Shown here one piece after another: positions 1 to 10,276 of a stretch of 64,000 bases of DNA. Numbering within the stretch: the first letter of the stretch is position 1; every line of letters starts with the position of its first letter. Under the pieces are notes generated by a model. The model searched no databases. It was not told where the DNA came from and saw only the letters and a program-made list of their open reading frames with translations. Both the position numbers and the translations under genes were made by a program. Source of the stretch: an uncultured Ignavibacteriota bacterium (GTDB lineage: Bacteria > Bacteroidota > Ignavibacteria > UBA10030 > UBA8401); the NCBI GenBank assembly GCA_903884005.1, contig CAISDA010000043.1, forward strand, positions 42,631 to 106,630, in the 5' to 3' direction.

Positions 1-326
1 GCGGGGAACCCGCCAACTTTCTCGACGTGGGCGGCGGAGCCAATGCCGAAACCGTCGAAGCGGGGTTCAAGATCATTCTGGCCGATAAGAATGTGAAGGC
101 GATCCTCATCAACATTTTCGGCGGTATCGTGCGCTGCGACCGCGTCGCGAACGGCGTTGTGGAAGCCGCGAAAAAAGTGCATGTCGCGATCCCGATCGTC
201 ATACGCCTGGCTGGCACGAACGCCGACCTTGCCGCTGTGATCCTGCAGGAATCGGGCATGAGTTTCCTTGTCGCCACGGACCTGAAGGATGCTGCCGAAA
301 AAGTCACACGTGCGCTTGGTGCATAA
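1..326 (+). CDS. sucC: Succinyl-CoA synthetase beta subunit, C-terminal part (5' end outside window)
   Basis: This is the last ~108 residues of the ADP-forming succinyl-CoA ligase beta chain. The reading frame is open from position 3 to the TAA at 324-326. The visible part holds the CoA-ligase domain signatures FLDVGGGA and [10 protein letters not shown] and ends in the family's usual C-terminal helix. The enzyme is cytoplasmic and couples succinyl-CoA hydrolysis to nucleotide triphosphate formation in the TCA cycle; the partner SucD is not in view. The N-terminal ATP-grasp half lies upstream of the window. gatB follows 33 bases later. Confidence 0.95.
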   Translation, partial: GEPANFLDVGGGANAETVEAGFKIILADKNVKAILINIFGGIVRCDRVANGVVEAAKKVHVAIPIVIRLAGTNADLAAVILQESGMSFLVATDLKDAAEKVTRALGA

Positions 327-359
327 GATAGTTGTCACTTTTCATCAGAAGACGGTACT

Positions 360-1811
360 ATGAACGGGAAATACGAAGCGGTCATTGGTCTGGAAGTGCA
401 TGCGCAGATGCTGACACAGTCGAAGGCGTTCTGTGCATGCACCACAACATTCGGGAACGGACCGAATCATAACACCTGTCCGGTGTGCCTCGGCATGCCG
501 GGCGTGCTGCCGGTGCTGAACAGGAAACTCGTTGAGTACATACTCGCAATGGGCCTGGCGACGAATTGTTCCATCACGCAGCGCTCCGTGTTCGCTAGGA
601 AAAATTACTTCTATCCCGATCTTCCGAAAGGGTACCAGATCTCGCAGTATGAGGACCCGATCTGCCAGTTCGGCCATCTGGACGTTGAATTGAACGACGG
701 CACCGTGAAACATATCGGCATCACGCGCATCCATATGGAGGAAGACGCAGGCAAACTCGTGCACGACATGCATGTCGACACGCTGGTGGACGTGAATCGC
801 TGCGGCGTGCCGCTCATCGAAATCGTGAGCGAACCCGACATGCATACCTCGCATGAAGCCTATCAATACCTCTCGATGATCAAACAAATCGTCACGTATC
901 TCGGCATCTGCGACGGCAACATGGAAGAGGGCAGCCTCCGGTGCGATGCCAACGTCTCTGTGCGCCTGCGCGGAACCGACAAGCTCGGCACGCGCACCGA
1001 AGTGAAGAACCTGAACTCATTCCGCAACGTGGAGCGCGCGCTCGAATACGAGATCGCGCGCCAGATCGCATTGATCGAAGATGGCGGCAGGGTCGTGCAG
1101 GAAACGCTCATCTGGGATGCCGACAGGAATGTCGCCCTCTCGATGCGCTCCAAGGAAGAGGCGCACGACTACCGGTACTTTCCCGATCCCGATCTTGTGC
1201 CGGTGGTCGTCAGCGACGCATGGATAGAGCGGGTCCGCGCTGAACTGCCCGAACTGCCGCAGAAACGGCGCGACCGCTTTGTTGCCGACTTTCATCTCCC
1301 GAAATACGATGCCGATATTCTTACGCTCGAGCGCCCGCTGGCCGAGTATTATGAAACCGCGGCAGGCTGCCTGAGTGCAAAAAATCCGGAAACGTTCAAG
1401 GCCGTCAGCAACTGGGTCATGACGGACGTGCTGCGCGCAGTGAAAGAGTCGAACATCACGATCGCCGATTTCCCCGTGACGCCTGCCCATCTCTCGGCAA
1501 TGGTGAACCTGATCACCGAAGGCACCATCAGCGGCAAGATCGCAAAGGATGTGTTCGAGGAAATGCTCGCCGGCGGCGAAGCGCCCATGGCGATCGTCCA
1601 ACGCAAAGGGCTCGTGCAGATCTCCGACACCGGCGCGATCGAGGCGATCATCAATGAGATCCTCGCCGCCAATGCCGCGCAGGTCGAACAGTACCGTGCG
1701 GGCAAAACGCAGGTCTTCGGCTTCTTCGTCGGCGCCGCCATGAAGGCGATGAAGGGCAAGGCGAATCCGAACATCGTGAACGCGCTGCTGAAGAAAAAAC
1801 TGGACGTGTAA
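360..1811 (+). CDS. gatB: Asp-tRNA(Asn)/Glu-tRNA(Gln) amidotransferase subunit B
   Basis: 483 residues, the family's full length. It begins with the GatB catalytic-domain signature (VIGLEVHAQ, residues 8-16), followed by the four zinc-binding cysteines C25, C27, C40 and C43 (CAC...CPVC). The C-terminal third is the YqeY-like helical domain that holds the tRNA. As part of GatCAB it phosphorylates misacylated Glu-tRNA(Gln) or Asp-tRNA(Asn) and amidates it with ammonia channelled from GatA. gatA and gatC are not in this window, so the complex is assembled from dispersed genes. The start is ATG 360, preceded by a purine-rich GAAGACGG. Confidence 0.97.
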   Translation: MNGKYEAVIGLEVHAQMLTQSKAFCACTTTFGNGPNHNTCPVCLGMPGVLPVLNRKLVEYILAMGLATNCSITQRSVFARKNYFYPDLPKGYQISQYEDPICQFGHLDVELNDGTVKHIGITRIHMEEDAGKLVHDMHVDTLVDVNRCGVPLIEIVSEPDMHTSHEAYQYLSMIKQIVTYLGICDGNMEEGSLRCDANVSVRLRGTDKLGTRTEVKNLNSFRNVERALEYEIARQIALIEDGGRVVQETLIWDADRNVALSMRSKEEAHDYRYFPDPDLVPVVVSDAWIERVRAELPELPQKRRDRFVADFHLPKYDADILTLERPLAEYYETAAGCLSAKNPETFKAVSNWVMTDVLRAVKESNITIADFPVTPAHLSAMVNLITEGTISGKIAKDVFEEMLAGGEAPMAIVQRKGLVQISDTGAIEAIINEILAANAAQVEQYRAGKTQVFGFFVGAAMKAMKGKANPNIVNALLKKKLDV

Positions 1812-1867
1812 CACAACAACAAACGAAGTACACTTTCTATTCTCCTACTCTAACTCGAGCGCATATC

Positions 1868-2617
1868 ATGAGAAAAAAAATAATCGCAGGCAATTGGAAA
1901 ATGAACAAGACGGTCGCCGACACATCCGACCTCATCAACGCCCTGAAGGCGAAACTGACGGAACCAAAGGCGGGCGTCATCGTGTGCCCTCCGTACACAT
2001 CGCTGGCGCTTGCCGTCGAGCTTGCCAAAGGCACGCCGATCAAAGTCGGCGCGCAGGACGTGTCGGTGAACGACGACGGAGCCTTTACAGGCGAGATCTC
2101 CATCGGCATGCTGAAGGCGGCCGGGTGCGAGTATGTTATTGTCGGCCACTCGGAACGCCGCCAGTACTATAAGGAAACGGACGAACTCATCAACCGCAAA
2201 GCGCAAAAAGTGTTCGCCTCCGGACTCATCCCGATCATCTGCGTCGGTGAAACGCTCGCAGAGCGCGAGTCGGGCATCACATCGCAGATCATCACCGGAC
2301 AGATCAAGGGTGTGCTTGCCGGATTGACACCAGGGCAAATGGAAACAGCGATCATCGCGTACGAACCCGTCTGGGCGATCGGGACGGGAAAAACCGCGAC
2401 CACACAGCAGGCAGAAGAAGTGCATCTCCTCATCCGGACGCTCATTGCCGAATTATATTCCCCCGAAACAGCCGAAAAGGCGGTAATCCAATACGGTGGC
2501 AGCGTGAAACCCGATAATGCAAAGGAACTGCTTGCCCAGCCGAATATCGACGGAGCCCTTGTCGGCGGCGCTTGCCTGAACGCGGACTCATTTGCCGCCA
2601 TTATCGATGCCGCCTGA
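1868..2617 (+). CDS. tpiA: Triosephosphate isomerase
   Basis: 249 residues, a complete TIM barrel. The active-site residues are all present: N9 and K11 in GNWKMNK, H94 in VGHSERR, E166 in AYEPVWAIGTG, and the phosphate loops near the C-terminus (YGGSV, GGACL). It interconverts dihydroxyacetone phosphate and glyceraldehyde 3-phosphate in glycolysis and gluconeogenesis. It lies 56 bases after gatB and is closed by a strong hairpin at 2655-2695, so the sucC-gatB-tpiA run probably ends here. Confidence 0.98.
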   Translation: MRKKIIAGNWKMNKTVADTSDLINALKAKLTEPKAGVIVCPPYTSLALAVELAKGTPIKVGAQDVSVNDDGAFTGEISIGMLKAAGCEYVIVGHSERRQYYKETDELINRKAQKVFASGLIPIICVGETLAERESGITSQIITGQIKGVLAGLTPGQMETAIIAYEPVWAIGTGKTATTQQAEEVHLLIRTLIAELYSPETAEKAVIQYGGSVKPDNAKELLAQPNIDGALVGGACLNADSFAAIIDAA

Positions 2618-2654
2618 TCCTGGCGCAACCCCGTGAATACGTTGAACTCTTAAA

Positions 2655-2695
2655 AAACGCTCTAAGTTAATGTAATATATTGACTTAGAGCGTTT
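2655..2695 (+). terminator. Hairpin terminator after tpiA
   Basis: A perfect 13-bp inverted repeat (AAACGCTCTAAGT and its complement; arms 2655-2667 and 2683-2695) with a 15-nt AT-rich loop, followed within ~25 nt by T-rich sequence including a T7 run. It is A-flanked on one side and T-flanked on the other, as in rho-independent terminators. It separates tpiA from the GH2-like gene. Confidence 0.75.
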
Positions 2696-2789
2696 ATATT
2701 TTCATTGCTTTCAGCCTTTTTTTGTGTTATATTATAGTGTTTTTTACTGTTGAAAGGGGCATTTCAATATCATTTCACGTGTCAGACAT

Positions 2790-5375
2790 TTGAGCCAATC
2801 TTATCAATCCTCGGTTGTTCGTCTTCTACTGGTTATCGCCTTTGCGATACTCACTTCGACGAAACTCACCGCTCAACACTATATCTATCAAAACGGCGGC
2901 CATTCACGTCCTGAAGTGCTCCATTATTCCGGAGCTGCGCGGTCTGTCATCGACCTTGCCGGAACGTGGAGCTATTCGGTCAACGACGGCCGCTCATGGG
3001 CTGACGTGCAAGTGCCGTCCTCATCAGATTATGAAGGCAAGATCACTTTTACGCGCAAATTCACCGCCGACACCTCGATGCTCTCACGAGGCGGATTCAC
3101 CATTGTCGCGTATGGCATCAATTATTCCTGCCAGATCTATATCAACGAAGTCTATATCGGCAAGCATGAGGGCGGATATACGTCCTTCTCGTTCGATGTG
3201 CCGGCAAATACGATACAGCCCGGCTCCGAAAATGTGGTCCGCATCCTGACCGACAATCAGCTTGGCGCAAAAAACACCATCCCGCTGCGTCAGCAGATCG
3301 GCGGGTTTAAAAATTATGCAGGCATCCTGCGGGATATATTTCTGGTCAACACAGCATCCGTGTGGATCGATAACCTGACGGTGATCACCGAGAGCATCGA
3401 TGCGCGCGGCGTCCGCGCCGTTGTCAAGGTGAACGTGACGGGCCGCGACATGCTTTCGGCCGGCGTCGGACTGCCGTCATCGGTGGCCGTTGAAGTGATA
3501 GAAAAAAACAGCGGCGCCGTTATCGGACGCGGTTCCTCCGGCCTGACACCGGTGGTCAATAAGGATGTCACCGTGCAGATTCCGGTGACACTCGCAGCGA
3601 AATTGTGGAGCATCGATGCTCCCGAGTTATACACCGTGAAAGCGGTGCTGACCGCCTCGAACGGAAGGGTCATCGACGAGGCCCTCACTGTTACCGGCTT
3701 CCGAACTATCGCAGTGCAAAAAAAATCGATCCTGCTCAATGGGTCTCCCATCATCATCCGCGGCGCGGCATGGATGGAAGACACTCCGTCCCACGGCGCA
3801 TCATTGTCGTATGAAGAGATGGAAAAAGACATTGCGCTCATTAAAAATCTCGGCGCCAACACAGTGCGCTTTGCATTTCATCCGCCTCACCCGTACGTGC
3901 TCGATCTCTGCGACCAGTTCGGGTTGTTGGTGATGGAAGATATGCCGCTCATCGAGATTCCCGAAAAGATCGCTTCGGTCGATAATTTTCGTCAGCTTGC
4001 CGAAAATTATCTCCGCGAGATGATCCAGCGAGACAGGAATCACCCCGGTGTCATGGCATGGGGTTTGGGCGACGGCGTGCAGGATGCCGATGTCGCAGAC
4101 CGGAGCCTCGTTGCCTCTCTTCACCGGTATGTGAAAGAGACCGACGGGCGGCTCACCTACAGCACGTCGCACTTCGGCTCAACGATGGATTGTTCGCGCG
4201 ATGTGGATATCGCCGCCGTGTCCATCGGTGTTCGCGAGGTGAAGGATTTCCGCCAGATGCTGCAGGACTGGGTCGCTGCGCATCCGGCTCAACCGGTCAT
4301 CGTGTCGAAATATGGAAGAGAGATCGAACAGGGCAACCGCAGCGGGTACAGCGATCCGATGTCTCAGGAAGCACAGGCGCGATTCCTCCTCCAGCGCTAC
4401 AACGTGATCAGGGAAACCGGCATCGCCGGCGGAGTTGTGTGGTCGTTCAACGACTGGCGCGGCGACCGTCCGATATTGACCGTGAGACTGCAGAATGCCG
4501 AATTGATGACCGCCGGCATTGTCGAGATGACGCGCGAAAAAAAGATCGCGTATGATGTGGTCCGCAGTATGTACCTCGGCGAAAAATCAGCAGCGCTTCC
4601 TATCGGCACTGCATCACCGGGCTCCCCCGTGTCGTACGTGCTGGTGGGGCTGCTGCTGCTCATTCTCTTCGCATGGCTCATCAACAGCAACCGCCGCTTC
4701 CGCGAAAGCGCCATCCGCGCGCTGTTCCGGCCCTATAACTTTTTTGCCGATGTCCGAGACCAGCGTCTGCTCTCGCCGATCCATTCAACGCTGCTCGTGG
4801 CGATCGTCTCCGTCACATTCGCGATCATTTTTTCAAGCATCCTCTACCATTTCCGGTCAAACACCGCGTTCGACTACGTCCTGACCCATGTGCTCTTCAG
4901 CAATGCGGCAAAATACGCCGCGATCCAGCTCACGTGGAACACCCCGCTCTGCATCGTCGCGGTGTCCGTGTTCATGTTCATCTGGTTCTTTGTCGTCACG
5001 CTGCTGGTACAAGGCATCTCTTTTTTCGTCAAGGCGCGCGTGACGCTCTATCATTCGTTCGCAGTGTCGGTCTGGTCAACGCTGCCGTGGATCGTTTTTA
5101 TTCCCCTCGGTATGATCGTGTTTCGCGTCATGGAGAACGATGCGTATGTGGCCCCGGTCCTCGGCCTGTGCAGTGTGATCTTCATCTGGATCTTCTTCCG
5201 CATTATCAAAGGCATGTCCGTCATCTATGATGTTCTGCCTGCGAAGGCGTATCTCGTCGCGTTCATCGTTATGTCCGTGATCTGCGGCGGTGTATTTTTG
5301 ACATTCGACCATTATTTCTCGACGTCTGCATACATCGATTATTTCATCACTATGGTGCTTCCATCGATGCGCTAA
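2790..5375 (+). CDS. GH2-like exported/membrane protein lacking both catalytic glutamates
   Basis: 861 residues. Residues 1-29 form a signal peptide (hydrophobic VVRLLLVIAFAIL, cleavage near LTAQ). The jelly-roll sugar-binding domain of family-2 glycosidases follows (~52-188), then an Ig-like domain (~190-306) and a TIM-barrel region (~310-595) with clear GH2 landmarks (RGAAWMED, NLGANTVRFAFHPP, RDRNHPGVMAWGLG, GVVWSFNDWRG). Where active family members have the acid/base N-E, this protein has D428-G429. Where they have the nucleophile (TEYG in beta-glucuronidase), it has SKYG with K507. From ~614 on it carries about six membrane segments (614-632, 663-685, 720-745, 762-782, 785-806, 820-838), which is not a normal GH2 arrangement. 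The listed start is TTG 2790. An in-frame ATT at 2772 sits 12 nt after AAAGGGG and would give a more basic signal peptide. It is probably a non-catalytic, membrane-anchored carbohydrate sensor or binding protein; the real role is unknown. Confidence 0.8.
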   Translation: MSQSYQSSVVRLLLVIAFAILTSTKLTAQHYIYQNGGHSRPEVLHYSGAARSVIDLAGTWSYSVNDGRSWADVQVPSSSDYEGKITFTRKFTADTSMLSRGGFTIVAYGINYSCQIYINEVYIGKHEGGYTSFSFDVPANTIQPGSENVVRILTDNQLGAKNTIPLRQQIGGFKNYAGILRDIFLVNTASVWIDNLTVITESIDARGVRAVVKVNVTGRDMLSAGVGLPSSVAVEVIEKNSGAVIGRGSSGLTPVVNKDVTVQIPVTLAAKLWSIDAPELYTVKAVLTASNGRVIDEALTVTGFRTIAVQKKSILLNGSPIIIRGAAWMEDTPSHGASLSYEEMEKDIALIKNLGANTVRFAFHPPHPYVLDLCDQFGLLVMEDMPLIEIPEKIASVDNFRQLAENYLREMIQRDRNHPGVMAWGLGDGVQDADVADRSLVASLHRYVKETDGRLTYSTSHFGSTMDCSRDVDIAAVSIGVREVKDFRQMLQDWVAAHPAQPVIVSKYGREIEQGNRSGYSDPMSQEAQARFLLQRYNVIRETGIAGGVVWSFNDWRGDRPILTVRLQNAELMTAGIVEMTREKKIAYDVVRSMYLGEKSAALPIGTASPGSPVSYVLVGLLLLILFAWLINSNRRFRESAIRALFRPYNFFADVRDQRLLSPIHSTLLVAIVSVTFAIIFSSILYHFRSNTAFDYVLTHVLFSNAAKYAAIQLTWNTPLCIVAVSVFMFIWFFVVTLLVQGISFFVKARVTLYHSFAVSVWSTLPWIVFIPLGMIVFRVMENDAYVAPVLGLCSVIFIWIFFRIIKGMSVIYDVLPAKAYLVAFIVMSVICGGVFLTFDHYFSTSAYIDYFITMVLPSMR

Positions 5376-5405
5376 GCGCGGCCCACCGAGAGAGATTGCG
5401 GAACC

Positions 5406-8400
5406 ATGTATCTATCAAATATTGAAATCATAGGCTTTAAATCGTTCGCCAACAAAGTGGGGCTCACGTTCGATGCGGGCATCACGGCCATTGTCGGCCC
5501 GAACGGGTGCGGCAAGACCAATGTGGTCGATGCCATCCGGTGGGCGCTCGGCGAACAAAAAGCCAGCACGCTCCGCTCGGACAAAATGGAAGACGTGATC
5601 TTTAACGGCACCAAGAGCCGTAAGCCCACGGGTATGGCGGAAGTCTCCCTCACCATCCAGAACACTAAAGGAATTCTCCCCCTCGAATATTCCGAAGTCA
5701 CCATCACGCGGCGCGTCTACCGTTCGGGCGAGAGCGAATATTATCTGAACAAGACGCTGTGCCGTCTGAAGGACATCAAAGACCTCTTCATGGATACGGG
5801 GATGGGCTCCGACGCGTATTCCGTCATCGAACTGAAAATGGTCGAGATCATTCTTTCGGACAGGACCGACGAGCGGCGCAGACTGTTTGAAGAGGCCGCC
5901 GGCGTCACGAAATACAAGCACCGCCGAAAGGACGCATTCCGGAAATTGGATTCGGTGCAGGCCGATCTTACACGCGTCAACGACATCGTGAAGGAAGTGC
6001 TGAAGGCGGTCAACTCCCTTGAGCGCCAGGCCAACAAGGCCGAGCAATACAACATTGTGTCCGCGCAGCTCAAGACGCTCGAGGTCGACCTCTACGAACA
6101 CGACTATGCATTCGTGCTCGGCCAGATCGGGCCGCTGCAGGAGCAGCTCGTCCTCGCGCTCGAGGAAAAGAACAAATTATCTGCCGGCCTCTCCGAAGAG
6201 GAGACGATGCTCGATACGCTCCGCACCGAATTGGGAGACCTCGAAGACCGGCTTGCCGAAGCGCAGATCGAAGTGACGGAGCAGCAGCAGCGCATCAACC
6301 TTTCGCAGCAGCACAGAGTGAAGAATTCGGAACGGACTATCGCCCTGAACGATGCGATCGAACGGTACGAACGGGAAAAAGTGGAGCTCCACGATCAGGA
6401 AATAGAACTGCAGACGCGCGTCGATGACGTGACCGTCGCGATCGCCGAAACGGCCGCCAAGGTCGAAGCGTCCGGTGCGCAGTACGCGGTGAAGAAGGCG
6501 GAGCTGGACGAATTCACGATCCAGGTCGATGCAAAAAAGGCGGAGGTGAAGGCGCAGCAGGATAAGGTCATCGTGCTGCTGAACGAACTCTCCTCCAAAC
6601 GACAGGGATACGAGCGCGCTAAGGCGCGCGTCGAAAATATCGCGGGCCGCATCGAATATTCGCTCGAAGAAAATGAAGTGTACGCGGCGGATGTGAAGGA
6701 GAACGAACGGTTCGTCGCCACGCTGTCCGTGCAGGACCGTGAACTGCGGAAACGGTTTTCCGAAGCGGACCTCGCTTCGCATGCCGCCGAAACGACCGTC
6801 GCATCGCTCCACAAGAATATTTCATCACTGAAGAACAAAGAGCTGGACGTGCGGGGCCTCGTTGAACGGAAGCGCTCGCGCCTCGAATTTCTCCAGCACC
6901 TGGTTGAAAGCCACGACGGATTCTCCGAAGGCGCGAAATACCTGCTCCAGCACGACGACTGGAAATCCGCCATGCTCACGACCGTCGCCGATTCCCTGTC
7001 GACGGAACCCGCATACCGCCTTGCCATCGCCTCGGTGCTCGGCGAAACCGCCAATTATATCGTCGTGCGCTCGATCGACGAAGCCTATCGCGGCGTGGAA
7101 CTGCTGAAACAAAGCGGCAAGGGCCGAACGACGTTTATCTGCCTGGACAAGATCCCGGCGCGCCGGTCCGCACCGCGCGCGTCGAAGCACGACGCAGTGC
7201 TTGCCTGGGCTCGCACGGCCGTCACCTGCGACGACCTCTACGGCCCGCTGTGCGACCATCTGTTGGACGATGTGGCCATTGTGCGGGACATTCACGCCGC
7301 CTCCGCGGTGTTCAGCGAAAATCCCGGCGTCACGTGCGTAACGCTCGACGGCGAGGTCCTCACCAATGCCGGCGTGCTGAAAGGCGGCAGCGTTCGGGCC
7401 GAAGACGGCGGCATGATCGGCAAGAAAAAACAGATCGCCGACCTGCAGGCGGAACTCGACACCATGAAAGAGGAGCTCGAGGCGCTGCAGTCCGCCATCA
7501 CCGACAATGAGGACGCCCTCGCTGCCATCGATGTGAAGGCGCTGACCGCCGCAGCAAAAAAAATCGAACAGGAAATGAGCTCGGTCGAAATGCGCATCGC
7601 GCAGATCGAATACGAGAAGAAGCGCCTCGAAGAGAACATACAGCGCAACCGCGCCGAAAGCGACCGCCTGCGCCTGGAAGCCTCCGGGCTCCAGCATGAC
7701 CTGCAGTCGCTCCTGCCCGATATCGAAACGCTCGAACACCAAAAATCAGCCGCCGAGCAGCAATCCGGCGCGTCGGTGAGCGAACTCGAAACGATGGAGG
7801 TGCTCTGGAGCCGGTATGCCGACGTCGCGAACAAAGCGCAGATGGAACTGCTGCAGCTCGAGAACGACGGAAAAAATTATTCTCGCGAACTCGAATACAC
7901 GCTGGCAACCATCAAAAACATCCATACAACGCTCGCCCAGCGCGATGTGGATGTCGAGACCGCGACCACGGACATCGGCCGGCTCACCGTCGAACTGACC
8001 GAAACAGAAACGGAATTGTCGCGGCTCACCGCCGATCTGAAAAAGATCGCCGAACGCCGTAAGGTCGTCGAAGGCGAATACAACACGAAGCGCAACCGGA
8101 TGCACTCGATCGAACTGAAGATCAAGGACGAACGCCGCGCACACGAAACCTCAATGGGGCTTTCGCACGAACTCGAACTGAAGATCTCCGGGCTTACGCT
8201 TACGGCGCAGAATCTGCTCATGCGCGCTAAGGATGAACTCGAGCTCGCGCTGGAACTGAAGGAATATCCCGCGGATGATCCGTTCGATATCGAGACGGCG
8301 CGCGAAGCGGTCCGGCAGTTCAAGGAAAAGATCCGCTCCCTCGGCGCCGTGAACTTCGCGGCCTTCGACGAGTTCCAGAAGGAAAAGGAGCGCCACGACT

Positions 8401-8957
8401 TCATCGTGAGCCAGCGCGACGATCTTGTCGAGGCCGAAAAAACACTTGTCTCCACCATCGAAGAGATCAATGCCACGGCGCAGCGCGAATTCCTCACTAC
8501 ATTCGAAAAGATCCGCGAGAACTTCATCACCACGTTCAAGGGATTGTTCGAAGAGGGCGACGAGTGCGATCTGAAATTGGAAGAGGGCGTCGATCCGCTG
8601 GAGGCGCGCGTCGAGATCATCGCCAAACCGCGCGGCAAACGGCCCACATCCATCGACCTGCTCTCGGGCGGCGAAAAAACGCTCACGGCCATCGCGCTCC
8701 TGTTCGCGATCTATCTCGTGAAGCCCAGCCCGTTCTGTATCCTGGACGAAGTGGACGCGCCGCTGGACGACTCGAACATCGACCGCTTTTCGCGCATCAT
8801 CCGGAAGTTCGCCGACAACACGCAGTTCATCGTCGTCACGCACAATAAACGGACGATGGAATCAGCCAACGCGATGTACGGCGTCACGATGGAGGAGCAG
8901 GGCATCTCGAAGCTTGTCTCCGTACGCTTCAACGAAAACAAAGTGGCGAAGAATTGA
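5406..8957 (+). CDS. smc: Chromosome segregation protein SMC
   Basis: 1183 residues, typical bacterial SMC length. Walker A (GPNGCGKTN) is near residue 32. Long coiled coils (about 170-510 and 690-1010) flank a hinge (about 520-670, including the conserved LKGGSVRAEDGGMIG turn). The ABC signature LSGGEKTLTA is at ~1086 and Walker B FCILDEVDAPLDD at ~1111. The protein dimerises through the hinge and, with ScpAB, compacts and aligns the origin-proximal chromosome; scpA/scpB are not in view. The start ATG at 5406 gives the canonical N-terminus (MYLSNIEIIGFKSFA). The TGA stop overlaps the next start (TGATG). Confidence 0.97.
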   Translation: MYLSNIEIIGFKSFANKVGLTFDAGITAIVGPNGCGKTNVVDAIRWALGEQKASTLRSDKMEDVIFNGTKSRKPTGMAEVSLTIQNTKGILPLEYSEVTITRRVYRSGESEYYLNKTLCRLKDIKDLFMDTGMGSDAYSVIELKMVEIILSDRTDERRRLFEEAAGVTKYKHRRKDAFRKLDSVQADLTRVNDIVKEVLKAVNSLERQANKAEQYNIVSAQLKTLEVDLYEHDYAFVLGQIGPLQEQLVLALEEKNKLSAGLSEEETMLDTLRTELGDLEDRLAEAQIEVTEQQQRINLSQQHRVKNSERTIALNDAIERYEREKVELHDQEIELQTRVDDVTVAIAETAAKVEASGAQYAVKKAELDEFTIQVDAKKAEVKAQQDKVIVLLNELSSKRQGYERAKARVENIAGRIEYSLEENEVYAADVKENERFVATLSVQDRELRKRFSEADLASHAAETTVASLHKNISSLKNKELDVRGLVERKRSRLEFLQHLVESHDGFSEGAKYLLQHDDWKSAMLTTVADSLSTEPAYRLAIASVLGETANYIVVRSIDEAYRGVELLKQSGKGRTTFICLDKIPARRSAPRASKHDAVLAWARTAVTCDDLYGPLCDHLLDDVAIVRDIHAASAVFSENPGVTCVTLDGEVLTNAGVLKGGSVRAEDGGMIGKKKQIADLQAELDTMKEELEALQSAITDNEDALAAIDVKALTAAAKKIEQEMSSVEMRIAQIEYEKKRLEENIQRNRAESDRLRLEASGLQHDLQSLLPDIETLEHQKSAAEQQSGASVSELETMEVLWSRYADVANKAQMELLQLENDGKNYSRELEYTLATIKNIHTTLAQRDVDVETATTDIGRLTVELTETETELSRLTADLKKIAERRKVVEGEYNTKRNRMHSIELKIKDERRAHETSMGLSHELELKISGLTLTAQNLLMRAKDELELALELKEYPADDPFDIETAREAVRQFKEKIRSLGAVNFAAFDEFQKEKERHDFIVSQRDDLVEAEKTLVSTIEEINATAQREFLTTFEKIRENFITTFKGLFEEGDECDLKLEEGVDPLEARVEIIAKPRGKRPTSIDLLSGGEKTLTAIALLFAIYLVKPSPFCILDEVDAPLDDSNIDRFSRIIRKFADNTQFIVVTHNKRTMESANAMYGVTMEEQGISKLVSVRFNENKVAKN

Positions 8958-9682
8958 TGAAACGCGAATTGACATACAGCGTTTTCACCGATTTCGACGC
9001 GACCATCACGCGCGAGGATATTGGCGACACGCTGTTCCGAAAATTCGGCGACTACGACGTGTGCGTCGAAAATTACCGGAAGTTCCGTGCCGGCGAGTTG
9101 GATGCCAGAGAATGCTGGCGGCTGAACTGCGCCACGATCACCGCCATGACCCCCGACGCATTCCATGCGTTTGTTGACGGTATCGGGGTCGACGGATCGT
9201 TCGCCGTGTTCGCCGATTTCTGCGCGAGCCGGGCAATCCCCGTTACCGTCGTCAGCGACGGGTTCGACGCGTATATCGCGCGCGTGCTCGCCCACGAGGG
9301 ACTCTCGTCTTTGCCGTTCTTCTCAAACACCGTTTCGTTCGGCACGGACGGCACGATCACGCCGACATTCCCGCATACCGATGCCGAGTGCACGTCGTGC
9401 GCCAATTGCAAGCGCAATCATCTGCTCACGCGCGCAGGCGACGAGCATGTTGTCGTCTACATCGGCGACGGCTATTCGGATTGCTGTCCGGCACGCTATG
9501 CCGATCTTGTCTACGCGAAACACGCGCTCTTGAAATATTGTGAAAAGGAAAATATCACGTACCATCGCTTCGAAACGTTCCGCGATGTGCTGAAGCATTT
9601 CAAGCACCTCGTCGAAACAACCGCGCCGCGCAAACGCCGCACTGCGGAGATGGCACGCAACGAAATTTTTATGCAGGGATGA
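8957..9682 (+). CDS. HAD-family phosphatase, MtnX/phosphoserine-phosphatase-like
   Basis: 241 residues from the ATG that shares one base with the smc stop, which suggests translational coupling; a TTG three bases upstream is less likely. The HAD motifs are DFDAT (D12, D14, T16), VSDGFD, and YIGDGYSDCC. A four-cysteine stretch (C-x2-C-x2-C, then the paired Cys of motif IV) is unusual. The overall layout matches the MtnX-like subfamily, which dephosphorylates 2-hydroxy-3-keto-5-methylthiopentenyl-1-phosphate in methionine salvage, and also matches bacterial phosphoserine phosphatases. No other methionine-salvage gene is nearby, so the substrate is open. Confidence 0.8.
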   Translation: MKRELTYSVFTDFDATITREDIGDTLFRKFGDYDVCVENYRKFRAGELDARECWRLNCATITAMTPDAFHAFVDGIGVDGSFAVFADFCASRAIPVTVVSDGFDAYIARVLAHEGLSSLPFFSNTVSFGTDGTITPTFPHTDAECTSCANCKRNHLLTRAGDEHVVVYIGDGYSDCCPARYADLVYAKHALLKYCEKENITYHRFETFRDVLKHFKHLVETTAPRKRRTAEMARNEIFMQG

Positions 9683-9685
9683 CCA

Positions 9686-10264
9686 ATGGACGTTCGACAG
9701 AAAATTTTTGAAATGCGCGGCTACACTCCCGTTCCGTTCGTCGTGCTGATGCTGCTCTTCGCCCAGCCGACGCTCGAATCGATCGTGGCCGGGCTTGTTA
9801 TTGCCGTCGCCGGAGAGGCGCTCCGGTTCTGGGGTGTCGCGATCGTGGGCACCGAAACGCGCACGACCGGACCGGTGGGCGCGACGCACCTCATTACCGA
9901 CGGACCGTTCGGATATGTCCGTAATCCGCTCTACGTCGGCAATATGACCATTTATTTCGGGTTCGGGATCATGTCCAACGCCCTCATGCCGTGGTTGGCC
10001 GTCGGCGCCCTCGCGTATTTTGTGTTTCAATATCATATGATCGTGTCGCGTGAAGAGGAACACCTGGCCTCTGCATTCGGCGACGAGTTCGTCCGTTATT
10101 GCCGCAATGTGCCCCGGTTCATTCCGCGGCTCACCCGGTATGCCGGCGAGCACTCGTTTCACCGCGGCCCGGATCTGAAACGCGGCCTGGAGTCCGAACG
10201 GAGAACGCTGCAAGCCTTTGGCATTATTTTCGCACTGATCGTGCTTCGCGCCATCATCAGTTAA
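9686..10264 (+). CDS. Isoprenylcysteine methyltransferase (ICMT/PEMT)-like membrane protein
   Basis: 192 residues with three to four membrane helices. It carries the family's cofactor-loop sequence GPFGYVRNPLYVGN (residues ~72-85) and the C-terminal R-EE-hydrophobic-FG--F--Y pattern (SREEEHLASAFGDEFVRYC). This fold methylates lipids or small molecules at the membrane with S-adenosylmethionine. The bacterial substrates are mostly unknown, and here the neighbours (lpxB and acyltransferase genes) hint at lipid modification. It starts three bases after the preceding gene's stop and is probably in the same transcript. Confidence 0.75.
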   Translation: MDVRQKIFEMRGYTPVPFVVLMLLFAQPTLESIVAGLVIAVAGEALRFWGVAIVGTETRTTGPVGATHLITDGPFGYVRNPLYVGNMTIYFGFGIMSNALMPWLAVGALAYFVFQYHMIVSREEEHLASAFGDEFVRYCRNVPRFIPRLTRYAGEHSFHRGPDLKRGLESERRTLQAFGIIFALIVLRAIIS

Positions 10265-10276
10265 GACGGAACCCGC

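Noticed and set aside
5415..8843. Large minus-strand frames inside smc
   Set aside because: They arise from codon bias in the coiled-coil region; smc is unambiguous.
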